Below, in pieces: positions 1-5,276 of a DNA stretch of 5,276 nucleotides. The stretch spans positions 1 through 5,276 of the forward strand of contig JAKBBS010000232.1 in NCBI GenBank assembly GCA_021808425.1, written 5' to 3'. Position 1 is the stretch's first letter. Every line of letters begins with the position of its first letter. The notes below the pieces were generated by a model, which had not been told where the DNA came from, did no database searches, and saw only the letters and a list, made by a program, of their open reading frames with translations. The DNA comes from Actinomycetes bacterium (GTDB lineage Bacteria > Actinomycetota > Acidimicrobiia > Acidimicrobiales > Palsa-688). The translations under genes were made by a program, and so were the position numbers.

Positions 1-294
1 CGTCTCTTCGACCGAGTCCAGGTCGAGCGCACCGGCGTAGGCGAAACCTTGGCGACCCCCGCTCAAGACCCGGATGCCGATACCCGCCGACTCCGCCGAC
101 GACAACGACTCCACTTCCCCGTCGAAGACCCTGATCTCCGTCTCTCGACCCTTCGCCACGTACGCCTCGAGCTGCTCGCCGTCCCGGGCCAGCCCCGCCA
201 CCCAGATGGCGAGCTCCGAGATGTCCCCGATATCCCCAGCCGGCCGGCCGACAGCCGCCGGTTTGGTCGTCGTCGCTGTGGTCGTCGTGCTCAT
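1..294 (-). CDS. tldE: TldE/PmbA-family protein, N-terminal part (3' end beyond window)
   Basis: This is the first 98 codons of the partner subunit of the TldD/TldE protease; the gene runs off the left edge. In E. coli the TldD-TldE heterodimer is a cytoplasmic zinc protease that degrades unfolded peptides, including CcdA, and trims the microcin B17 precursor. TldE is the subunit without the metal site. The visible part has the family's N-terminal fold signature: a helix (about residues 24-45), then a strand pattern ETEIRVFDGEVESLSSAES and GIGIRVLSGGRQGFAY (about residues 50-85). The start is ATG at 294-292. It overlaps the tldD stop (293-291) as ATGA, which indicates translational coupling. 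No Shine-Dalgarno is visible upstream, which fits coupling. The first dozen residues are an odd Thr-rich stretch (MSTTTTATTTKP). The assignment rests mainly on sequence style and the adjacent tldD. The family's C-terminal part cannot be seen. Confidence 0.85.
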   Translation of the reverse strand, partial: MSTTTTATTTKPAAVGRPAGDIGDISELAIWVAGLARDGEQLEAYVAKGRETEIRVFDGEVESLSSAESAGIGIRVLSGGRQGFAYAGALDLDSVEET

Positions 295-1688
295 CGAGCG
301 GTGCCGCCGACGGTCAGAGCAGACACCCGCAGGGTGGGCTGGCCGTCGCCGACGGGTACACCTTGGCCGTCCTTGCCGCAGGTCCCTGGGCTTCCCATCG
401 CGAAGTCGCTTCCGACGACGTCGATGTTGCGTAGCACCTCGGGGCCGTTACCTATCAGGTTGGCGTCGCGAAGCGGTTCGGTCAGGCGCCCGTCCTCGAT
501 GAGGTAGGCCTCGGTCATGCCGAACACGAAGTCACCGGTAGCCGTGTTGACCTGGCCGCCTCCTAGCTGCGCGACGAACACCCCGTAGGGGGTCTGGCGG
601 ACGATCTCCTCGGGATCCTCGGCCCCCGCCAGGACGTAGGTGTTGGTCATGCGAACCATCGGAAGGTGCTGGTAGCTCTCCCGCCTTCCGTTCCCGGAAG
701 CGGGTCGGCCTTCCTTGCGGGCCCGCATCCAGTCCCACATGTAGTCCGTGAGGACGCCGTCCTGGATGAGAACGTTGCGCTGGGCGGGGTGGCCCTCGTC
801 GTCGATGCCGATCGCGCCCCACTCCGGGCCCATCGTCCCATCGTCGACGAGCGTGACGAGGGGGCTCGCCACCATCTCTCCGACCCTTCCTTTGAACACC
901 GACGCGTCCCTCGACACCAGGTCCGCTTCGAGCCCGTGCCCGCAAGCCTCGTGGAACAGGACGCCGCCGCTTCCCTGCTTGATCACTACCGCGAGGCGCC
1001 CGGACGGCGCGGGTCTGGCGGCGAGCTTCGTTATGGCGCGGGCCGCCGCAGCAGCGGCCATGTCCTCGACGGAAACCTTGTCGAAAAGCTCGAAGCCGAT
1101 CGTCGCTCCCACCGACTCCCGGCCGGTCTGCATGCCGGTGTCCCCCGACGCCACACACGAGACGGCGAAGCGGGTCTTGACCTGGTCATCGGTCCCGAGC
1201 ACCCCCTCGCTGTTCGCAACCAGGATCTGACGCCGGTTGTCGGCATAGACCGCCGTCACCTGCCTGATGGAGCTGCCAGCCCGTCGCGCGGCATCATCGG
1301 CGCGTGCGAGCAGCGCTACTTTTTCCGTCTTGGCGACGGTCTCGGGAAGGACCGCAACCTCGGTCGGGGGCGGCGCATCAACGCGCCGCAAGGAGGCCAC
1401 CCGGACACCGCCTCCGCCTTGGCGCGCCGCACCGGCGGCAGCCTCCGCAGCGGCTAGGAGCCCCGTCTCGCTCAGGTCGGCGGTGTGAGCGAACCCGGTC
1501 GTCTCTCCCGACACCACCCTGATACCAGCGCCGCGCTCGCGCCCCGACGTCATGTCCTCCACGCGGCCATCCTCGAACCTCGCCCCGCTGGAACGGCGAT
1601 CCTCGGCGAACACCTCGGCCATATCTCCGCCGCTGCGCAACGCCCGCCGAAGCACTACGTCGAGCACTCCCTGGTCGATCAACACCAT
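291..1688 (-). CDS. tldD: TldD metalloprotease, zinc-bearing subunit
   Basis: This encodes a 465-residue TldD/U62-family metalloprotease, close to the 481 residues of E. coli TldD. It is the catalytic subunit of the TldD/TldE heterodimer, which cleaves unfolded peptides threaded into its interior. Visible motifs: an N-terminal strand-rich domain with GARFEDGRVEDMTSG and GAGIRVVSGETTGFAHTADL (about residues 36-72); the zinc motif HEACGH, where H246, E247 and H251 match HExxxH; the following GLEADLV...VFKGRVGE and VDDGTMGPEWG; and the C-terminal PGTCGKDGQ, whose Cys437 matches the third zinc ligand, before VPVGDGQPTLRV and LTVGGT. All metal and catalytic residues are present, so it should be active. 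The frame is open back to an ATG at 1742, but I chose ATG 1688 (MVLIDQGVLDVV). It has a near-perfect AAGGAGG just upstream and begins where the family normally does. It overlaps tldE by four bases. The native substrate cannot be told from here; no RiPP precursor or toxin-antitoxin gene is in the window. Confidence 0.96.
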   Translation of the reverse strand: MVLIDQGVLDVVLRRALRSGGDMAEVFAEDRRSSGARFEDGRVEDMTSGRERGAGIRVVSGETTGFAHTADLSETGLLAAAEAAAGAARQGGGGVRVASLRRVDAPPPTEVAVLPETVAKTEKVALLARADDAARRAGSSIRQVTAVYADNRRQILVANSEGVLGTDDQVKTRFAVSCVASGDTGMQTGRESVGATIGFELFDKVSVEDMAAAAAARAITKLAARPAPSGRLAVVIKQGSGGVLFHEACGHGLEADLVSRDASVFKGRVGEMVASPLVTLVDDGTMGPEWGAIGIDDEGHPAQRNVLIQDGVLTDYMWDWMRARKEGRPASGNGRRESYQHLPMVRMTNTYVLAGAEDPEEIVRQTPYGVFVAQLGGGQVNTATGDFVFGMTEAYLIEDGRLTEPLRDANLIGNGPEVLRNIDVVGSDFAMGSPGTCGKDGQGVPVGDGQPTLRVSALTVGGTAR

Positions 1689-1691
1689 CTG

Positions 1692-1698
1692 CCTCCTT
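1692..1698 (-). promoter_or_regulatory. Shine-Dalgarno of tldD
   Basis: On the minus strand the bases read AAGGAGG, complementary to the 16S rRNA 3' end, three bases before ATG 1688. This site decides the tldD start in favour of 1688 over the in-frame ATG at 1742, which has no comparable site. The spacing is short but the complementarity is very strong. Confidence 0.85.
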
Positions 1699-1755
1699 GA
1701 AAAATAACCTTGCGGGCGGGGCGGCCCGGCTCGATAAAGCAATCGGTCGAGGCTA

Positions 1756-1769
1756 CCCGCATACGCGGG
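1756..1769. repeat. Short perfect inverted repeat, possible operator
   Basis: CCCGC (1756-1760) and GCGGG (1765-1769) are perfect inverted arms around a four-base ATAC spacer. The repeat lies about 51-64 bases upstream of the proposed dxs start and about 68-81 bases upstream of the tldD start on the other strand. It could be a regulator binding site or a small hairpin in the tldD leader. In DNA this rich in G and C, a five-base inverted repeat can arise by chance, so a function is only a suggestion. No T tract follows on either strand, so it is not a terminator. Confidence 0.3.
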
Positions 1770-1806
1770 CCAACCAAATGAGCCTACTAACAGCTATCCG
1801 CGGCGC

Positions 1807-1812
1807 TACCCT
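1807..1812 (+). promoter_or_regulatory. dxs: Candidate -10 element for a leaderless dxs transcript
   Basis: TACCCT fits the actinobacterial -10 pattern TAnnnT. Seven bases separate it from A1820, the first base of the chosen dxs ATG, which is the expected distance from a -10 to a transcription start. Transcription would then begin at the start codon and give a leaderless mRNA, a common arrangement in actinobacteria. It would also explain why no Shine-Dalgarno precedes this ATG. There is no recognisable -35 (TTGACA-like) 16-18 bases upstream, so the call is tentative. Confidence 0.35.
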
Positions 1813-1819
1813 CGATTAC

Positions 1820-3745
1820 ATGATCTTGGAGTCGATCAGCTCGCCCGCGGACCTCGCACGGCTGGGCACCGCCGAGCTGGAGACCCTTGCGGACGAAATT
1901 CGAGAGGCGATAGTGAACGCTGTCGCCACCAACGGGGGTCACCTCGGCTCGAACCTCGGCGCTGTGGAGCTCACGATCGCACTTCACCGGGTCTTCCAGT
2001 CCCCCCGCGACATTCTGCTTTGGGACACCGGCCACCAGGCGTACGTGCACAAACTGCTGACGGGCCGCCTGGACATGTTCCCCACTCTCCGCCAAGGGGG
2101 CGGCCTCTCCGGCTACCCGTCGCGGGCCGAGTCGGTGCATGATTGGGTGGAAAATAGCCACGCTTCCACTGTCTTGAGCTACGCGCACGGCGTCGCGGCC
2201 GGGGTCGCCCGGTCGTCCAGCCCCGACCGACGGGTTGTTGCGGTGATAGGCGACGGTTCCTTGACCGGTGGCATGGCCTTCGAGGGCCTCAACAATCTCG
2301 GCCACAGCGCCAGCCGTGTGGTGGTAGTCCTCAACGACAACGGCCGCTCCTACGCGCCGACAGTGTCCAGGCTCTCCGAGAGCCTCACCCGACTGCGGCT
2401 TCACCCTGGACTCAACTCGGTGAGGTCGCGTTTCGAGGACCGCCTCAGGGATCTTCCGGGCGTCGGAAACCTCGCCTACAGCAGCCTTCAGGGCCTCTAT
2501 TCGGCGGTGCGCGAGGTCGTGGAGCCGACCGTGTTCTTCGAGGCGCTCGGAGTCAGGTACGTAGGTCCCCTCGACGGCCACGACATCGCCAAGATGGAAG
2601 ATGCGCTTGTGCGGGCTGCGGAGTTCGACGGTCCGATAGTCGTGCATGTGCTCACCAGGAAAGGCCGCGGGTACCAGCCTGCGGAAGACGACGACGAGCG
2701 CTGCTTGCATGATGCACCAGTCTTCGATCCTGCGGTAGGTCCCGGGGACGACCCTCACGCCCTCAAGGGCTACACCCAGGCGTTCAACGAGGCGATGCTC
2801 TGCGCCGGCGCTCGCTACCCGAACCTCGTGGCTATCACAGCCGCGATGCCGGGGCCGACAGGGCTCCTACCGTTCGCCGACAGGTGGCCGGACCGGTTCT
2901 TCGACGTCGGGATCGCCGAGCAGACGGCTGTCACGTCAGCTGCGGGAATGGCGATGTGCGGTCTGCGGCCGGTGGTCGCGATCTACTCGACCTTTTTCAC
3001 ACGAGCTTTCGACCAGGCGAACCTCGACGTGGGTCTGCACGGCCAGCCGGTCGTCTTCGCGCTCGACCGGGCCGGCATCACAGGTCCTGACGGTGCCAGC
3101 CACCACGGGGTGCTCGACATGGCGCTGTGCCTGAGAATCCCCGGGCTTGCGATTTTCGCTCCGTCGTCGGCGCAGGACCTGGCCGCGATGCTCGACACTG
3201 CCTTGCAGCTCGGCGGCCCATCCGCCATCCGATACCCACGCGGCGCTGCCCGTGAGGTGGGCCCCGACAAGGTCGGAGAAGGCCTACACGCCAGGCTCGT
3301 TCGAACAGGGACGGCCTCGGTTGAAACACCGAGGGTGTGCATCCTTGCGGTGGGGAAGATGCTGGAGGCCGCCGAGCAGGCCGCCGAGCTTCTGGCTGCC
3401 GACGGCGTTGACTGCACGCTCTGGGATGTCCGGCTGGTGAGACCCTTGGACCCGCAGATGGTCCTCGACGCGGGCAGCCACGACCTTGTGGTCACGATCG
3501 AAGACGGCGTTCGCTCCGGAGGCGCAGGCTCTTTTATCGCCGACGCCGTGGCGGACCTGAACGAGACTCGGGCCGTGCCCCCATTCCTCGTCCTTGGTGT
3601 GCCTACTGCGTACATACCTCACGGGTCCCAGGAGCAGATTCTCGCCCAGCTCGGCCTCGACGGCCCTGGCGTCGCCGCTGCCATATCCAAGGCACTTCCC
3701 GAGCGCGCCGCTGCGGCCCCTGAGCCCGCTACGACGCCGTGCTGA
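1820..3745 (+). CDS. dxs: 1-deoxy-D-xylulose-5-phosphate synthase (Dxs)
   Basis: This 641-residue cytosolic enzyme uses thiamine diphosphate and Mg to condense pyruvate with glyceraldehyde 3-phosphate into DXP, the entry step of the MEP isoprenoid pathway; E. coli Dxs has 620 residues. The N-terminal domain has GGHLGSNLG (H41), WDTGHQAYVHK (H72), YPSRAES, the ThDP motif GDGSLTGG (144-151) ending at NDN (172-174), and GPLDGHD (H254). The middle pyrimidine-binding domain (about 317-480) has IAEQ with catalytic E367, Y389, R395, DRAG (R417), D424 and H428, then RYPRG (471-475). The C-terminal domain (about 505-625) has EDGVRSGGAGS and IPHGSQEQIL. Residues matching E. coli E370, Y392, R398, R420, D427 and H431 are all kept, so it should be active. 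One oddity is Thr369, where IAEQHAV normally has His. The frame is open from 1697, with another ATG at 1778. I chose 1820 because MILESISSPADLARL matches the usual Dxs N-terminus. The next gene overlaps or abuts its stop. Confidence 0.96.
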   Translation: MILESISSPADLARLGTAELETLADEIREAIVNAVATNGGHLGSNLGAVELTIALHRVFQSPRDILLWDTGHQAYVHKLLTGRLDMFPTLRQGGGLSGYPSRAESVHDWVENSHASTVLSYAHGVAAGVARSSSPDRRVVAVIGDGSLTGGMAFEGLNNLGHSASRVVVVLNDNGRSYAPTVSRLSESLTRLRLHPGLNSVRSRFEDRLRDLPGVGNLAYSSLQGLYSAVREVVEPTVFFEALGVRYVGPLDGHDIAKMEDALVRAAEFDGPIVVHVLTRKGRGYQPAEDDDERCLHDAPVFDPAVGPGDDPHALKGYTQAFNEAMLCAGARYPNLVAITAAMPGPTGLLPFADRWPDRFFDVGIAEQTAVTSAAGMAMCGLRPVVAIYSTFFTRAFDQANLDVGLHGQPVVFALDRAGITGPDGASHHGVLDMALCLRIPGLAIFAPSSAQDLAAMLDTALQLGGPSAIRYPRGAAREVGPDKVGEGLHARLVRTGTASVETPRVCILAVGKMLEAAEQAAELLAADGVDCTLWDVRLVRPLDPQMVLDAGSHDLVVTIEDGVRSGGAGSFIADAVADLNETRAVPPFLVLGVPTAYIPHGSQEQILAQLGLDGPGVAAAISKALPERAAAAPEPATTPC

Positions 3746-4581
3746 ACGAGCCCATGGCGGGCGGCGAGGCTCCGCGGGGAGCGCAGCAGGATCCCCTCTC
3801 CCAGGAGGCCGCGAATCGCACGATGCGACTCGAGACCCTCGCGGCTGCGAGTGAGAAGTTCTCCCGACTCGCTGACAGCAACCTCGATCTGGATGTGAAG
3901 GCGTGTCCCGGATGGTCCGTAGCGGACCTTGTCGGCCACCTTGGTGGTGTCTACAGCTGGGTGGTAATGGTGATGGCCGCAGACGGCGAACGCCCGACCG
4001 GGCAGCGGCAGTCCGCGCCGAGCGACCTGAACTTGATCCTCGAATGGTTCGCCGAGCGGCGCTCAAGCCTTCTCGCCTCGCTATCGAGTCGTCCCTACGA
4101 CGCTCCCGCGTGGACGTTCTCCACGCGGACCTCTGCTACGACGGCGTGGTGGTTGCGCCGCCAGGCCGCCGAGACTGCGATACATCTCCACGACATGGAG
4201 GAGGCGGTCAGCGGAGGGGCCTTCGGTGGCTCGGCGGGGGCGGCGGCTGGCGAGGCGCCGGCCGTGTCCCCACTCGCCGCAGCGGACGGAGTCGACGAGG
4301 TGCTCACCGATATGGCACCGTCATATCTCGACCGCAACCAGGCTGACCTTCGCGGATCACTGCATGTCCACGCGACCGACACGCCAGGCGAGTGGACCGT
4401 CGACTTCGACGTACGCCCCGTAGACGTGCGTCGTGAGCACGCTAAAGGGAGCGCCGCTGTTCGCGGGCCGGCACGGGACCTATTTCTTTGGCTTTGGAAC
4501 CGTCGTTCACTCGACGAAGCTCCCATGGAAGTGTTCGGAGACTTGGATGTCGCCCGCTCGTGGGAGCAGATCCGCATCTAA
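3739..4581 (+). CDS. Maleylpyruvate isomerase-family, mycothiol-dependent (MDMPI/DinB-like) protein
   Basis: This is a two-domain member of the MDMPI family, up to 280 residues long. The N-terminal DinB-like four-helix domain has CPGWSVADLVGHLGG (56-70) and RRQAAETAIHLHD (140-152). H67, E145 and H149 match the zinc triad of mycothiol-dependent maleylpyruvate isomerase (His, then ExxxH). The C-terminal domain (about 183-280) has GVDEVL, HVHATDTPGEWTVDF, VRGPARDLFLWLW and a final GDLDVARSWEQIRI. Such enzymes use mycothiol as cofactor, but most members have unknown substrates. No aromatic-degradation genes are nearby, so maleylpyruvate itself should not be assumed. The start is uncertain. GTG 3739 overlaps the dxs stop by seven bases, and its first 28 codons have coding-like high third-position GC. 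ATG 3754 is eight bases past the dxs stop. ATG 3823 would give a typical 252-residue protein and has AGGAGG 14 bases upstream. With any of these starts it is probably cotranscribed with dxs. A Gly/Ala-rich linker (159-181) joins the domains. Confidence 0.88.
   Translation: MLNEPMAGGEAPRGAQQDPLSQEAANRTMRLETLAAASEKFSRLADSNLDLDVKACPGWSVADLVGHLGGVYSWVVMVMAADGERPTGQRQSAPSDLNLILEWFAERRSSLLASLSSRPYDAPAWTFSTRTSATTAWWLRRQAAETAIHLHDMEEAVSGGAFGGSAGAAAGEAPAVSPLAAADGVDEVLTDMAPSYLDRNQADLRGSLHVHATDTPGEWTVDFDVRPVDVRREHAKGSAAVRGPARDLFLWLWNRRSLDEAPMEVFGDLDVARSWEQIRI
3803..3808 (+). promoter_or_regulatory. Possible Shine-Dalgarno supporting the ATG 3823 start
   Basis: A consensus AGGAGG lies within the proposed 5' coding part of the MDMPI-family gene, 14 bases before the in-frame ATG at 3823. 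The spacing is longer than the usual 5-10 bases. It may be an alternative or the true translation start, or simply two codons (Gln-Glu context) that happen to match. It bears on whether the protein has 252 or 280 residues. Confidence 0.3.
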
Positions 4582-4618
4582 CGGCGACGTCCAGCCGGGG
4601 GGTATGAGAGCCAGGCGG
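4582..4618. other. Convergent junction without a clear terminator
   Basis: Only 37 bases separate the stop codons of the plus-strand MDMPI-family gene (TAA 4579-4581) and the minus-strand SRAP gene (CTA 4619-4621). The best pairing is a weak five-base AGCCG (4593-4597) with CGGCT (4616-4620) around an 18-base loop and no T tract. Termination may be Rho-dependent or occur inside the opposing gene. Confidence 0.5.
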
Positions 4619-5276
4619 CTACAGCGGGTCGAGCAGCTCGGCGCCTCGGTTGGCAACTTTGTTTACAAGATCCGACACCCGCCATGCTTCGATGACCTTC
4701 GGACCCGCCGGCACCAAAAGACCTAGCAGCTCCTCGCGATCAGATGACGGATCCAACCAAGTCTCCCAAGTGTCTTCCTCGAGAATCACGGGCATCCGGT
4801 CGTGGATCGCTGCCATCACCTCGTTACCCGAGGTCGTCACGATAGCAGCGCTGCGAATCGACTCCTCGGGACTACTGCCCCTGTCCCACCATTTCTCCCA
4901 CACCCCGGCAAACGCCATCGGCCGGCGATCCGTCCTCGCAATAGCGAACGGGTAGCGCTTGGAACCTTCACGCCGCCACTCGTAGAAGGCATCGACCGGT
5001 ATGAGGCATCGCCGCTTCGCGAAGGCGGAACGAAAAGACGGTTTCGAGGCGATGCTCTCCGCCCTGGCGTTGATCATCTTGGATCCCACTGAAGGGTCCT
5101 TCGCCCAAGACGGAACCAAGCCCCATCGAAGCACCGTCAACTCCCTTCTCAACACCTCTTCGAGGGCGGACCCACCGGAACTGTCCGGTGCTGCTGTTAC
5201 GGCCAGGACGTCCGTGGTGGGTGCGACGTTGTAGCGAGGCCCACGTTCGTCGACCGTCACAGAGTCTGCTTCGAAG
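4619..5276 (-). CDS. SRAP-family (YedK/HMCES-like) abasic-site DNA-protein crosslink protein, 5' end beyond window
   Basis: SRAP proteins recognise abasic sites in single-stranded DNA and shield them with a stable thiazolidine crosslink through the N-terminal Cys2. About 219 residues are visible. The frame stays open to the right edge (FEADSV before TVDERGPRYNVAPT), so the GTG at 5260 is an internal Val codon, not the start. The missing segment should carry the MCGR-type N-terminus with the catalytic Cys. Visible family motifs: PRYNVAPT; LRWGLVPSWAKD; INARAES with the active-site Asn (codon 5071-5069); CLIPVDAFYEW with the Glu (4981-4979); TTSGNEVMAAIHDRMPVIL with the His (4804-4802); and a C-terminal VNKVANRGAELLDPL. 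These match N75, E105 and H160 of E. coli YedK. The gene converges on the MDMPI-family gene and nothing here suggests an SOS operon. Family assignment is secure. Activity depends on the unseen Cys. Confidence 0.94.
   Translation of the reverse strand, partial: FEADSVTVDERGPRYNVAPTTDVLAVTAAPDSSGGSALEEVLRRELTVLRWGLVPSWAKDPSVGSKMINARAESIASKPSFRSAFAKRRCLIPVDAFYEWRREGSKRYPFAIARTDRRPMAFAGVWEKWWDRGSSPEESIRSAAIVTTSGNEVMAAIHDRMPVILEEDTWETWLDPSSDREELLGLLVPAGPKVIEAWRVSDLVNKVANRGAELLDPL

Larger units (their letters stand above)
1689..1819. promoter_or_regulatory. Divergent tldD/dxs intergenic region
   Basis: These 131 bases separate the divergent tldD and dxs starts and should hold both promoters. The tldD-proximal side has an AT-rich patch (1699-1709), then a very G/C-rich block (1711-1730) that can form a 5-bp stem (CGGGC 1713-1717 with GCCCG 1724-1728). 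Further right is a perfect CCCGC/GCGGG inverted repeat at 1756-1769. I could not identify a convincing -35/-10 pair for tldD. For dxs the best candidate is a -10-like TACCCT just before the ATG, listed separately. The assignment as a promoter region comes from gene orientation, not from recognised consensus elements. Confidence 0.6.

Noticed and set aside
936..953. Cys249 within the TldD zinc motif (HEACGH), considered as an unusual extra metal ligand.
   Set aside because: HEACGH is, as far as I recall, a common variant in TldD proteins. The expected third ligand, Cys437, is present.
666..1457. A 263-codon plus-strand open frame opposite tldD.
   Set aside because: Its translation is Arg/Gly/Pro-rich with no recognisable motif. 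It is the antisense shadow of a clearly conserved gene in high-GC DNA, where stop codons are rare.
1697..1819. An N-terminal extension of Dxs by 41 residues (first codon at 1697) or 14 residues (ATG 1778).
   Set aside because: The extension has no family similarity, and the 1697 start overlaps the tldD Shine-Dalgarno. Neither start has a ribosome binding site, and 1820 matches the usual Dxs N-terminus.
1787..2758. A 323-codon minus-strand open frame opposite dxs.
   Set aside because: It is antisense to well-conserved Dxs motifs and has no recognisable domain. Long antisense frames are expected at this GC content.
3064..3125. Dxs GASHHG and QANLDV, differing from E. coli THQG and QVLHDV.
   Set aside because: Actinobacterial Dxs proteins already vary here (for example SHNG and no His before DV), and the catalytic His and Asp are kept.
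4591..4620. A possible bidirectional terminator at the convergent junction.
   Set aside because: The stem is only five bases with an 18-base loop and no T tract on either side, so it is too weak to call.

Overview
The window is high-GC bacterial DNA with tightly packed genes. It most likely comes from an actinomycete (Actinomycetota). Two observations support this. The DXP synthase has motif variants I associate with actinobacterial Dxs (TGHQAYVHK, YPSRAES, DNGRSYAPT, GASH). A mycothiol-dependent maleylpyruvate isomerase-family protein also implies use of mycothiol, a thiol of actinobacteria. I cannot place it more precisely from sequence alone; a deep-branching, possibly environmental lineage is a guess.

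Layout, left to right. (1) Minus strand: the 5' part of tldE/pmbA (294 down to the window edge) lies directly downstream of tldD (1688 to 291). Their stop and start codons overlap as ATGA, so they form one TldD/TldE metalloprotease operon. (2) A 131-bp divergent intergenic region (1689-1819) holds a strong tldD ribosome binding site, a small perfect inverted repeat and a possible leaderless dxs promoter. (3) Plus strand: dxs (1820-3745), the first enzyme of the MEP isoprenoid pathway, is followed with essentially no gap by a MDMPI/DinB-type zinc protein gene (about 3739-4581). (4) A 37-bp convergent junction. (5) Minus strand: an SRAP-family (YedK/HMCES-like) abasic-site DNA-protein crosslink gene (stop at 4619). 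Its start and catalytic N-terminal Cys lie beyond base 5276.

The genes fall into three transcription units with no obvious shared pathway: RiPP/peptide proteolysis (tldD-tldE), isoprenoid precursor synthesis plus a probable mycothiol-linked enzyme, and DNA damage tolerance. It looks like ordinary chromosomal housekeeping territory. I found no mobile element, CRISPR array, tRNA, rRNA or convincing new system. The items most worth a second look are a substitution at a normally invariant His in the Dxs IAEQHAV motif, the leaderless-type dxs start, and the close coupling of the MDMPI-family gene to dxs.
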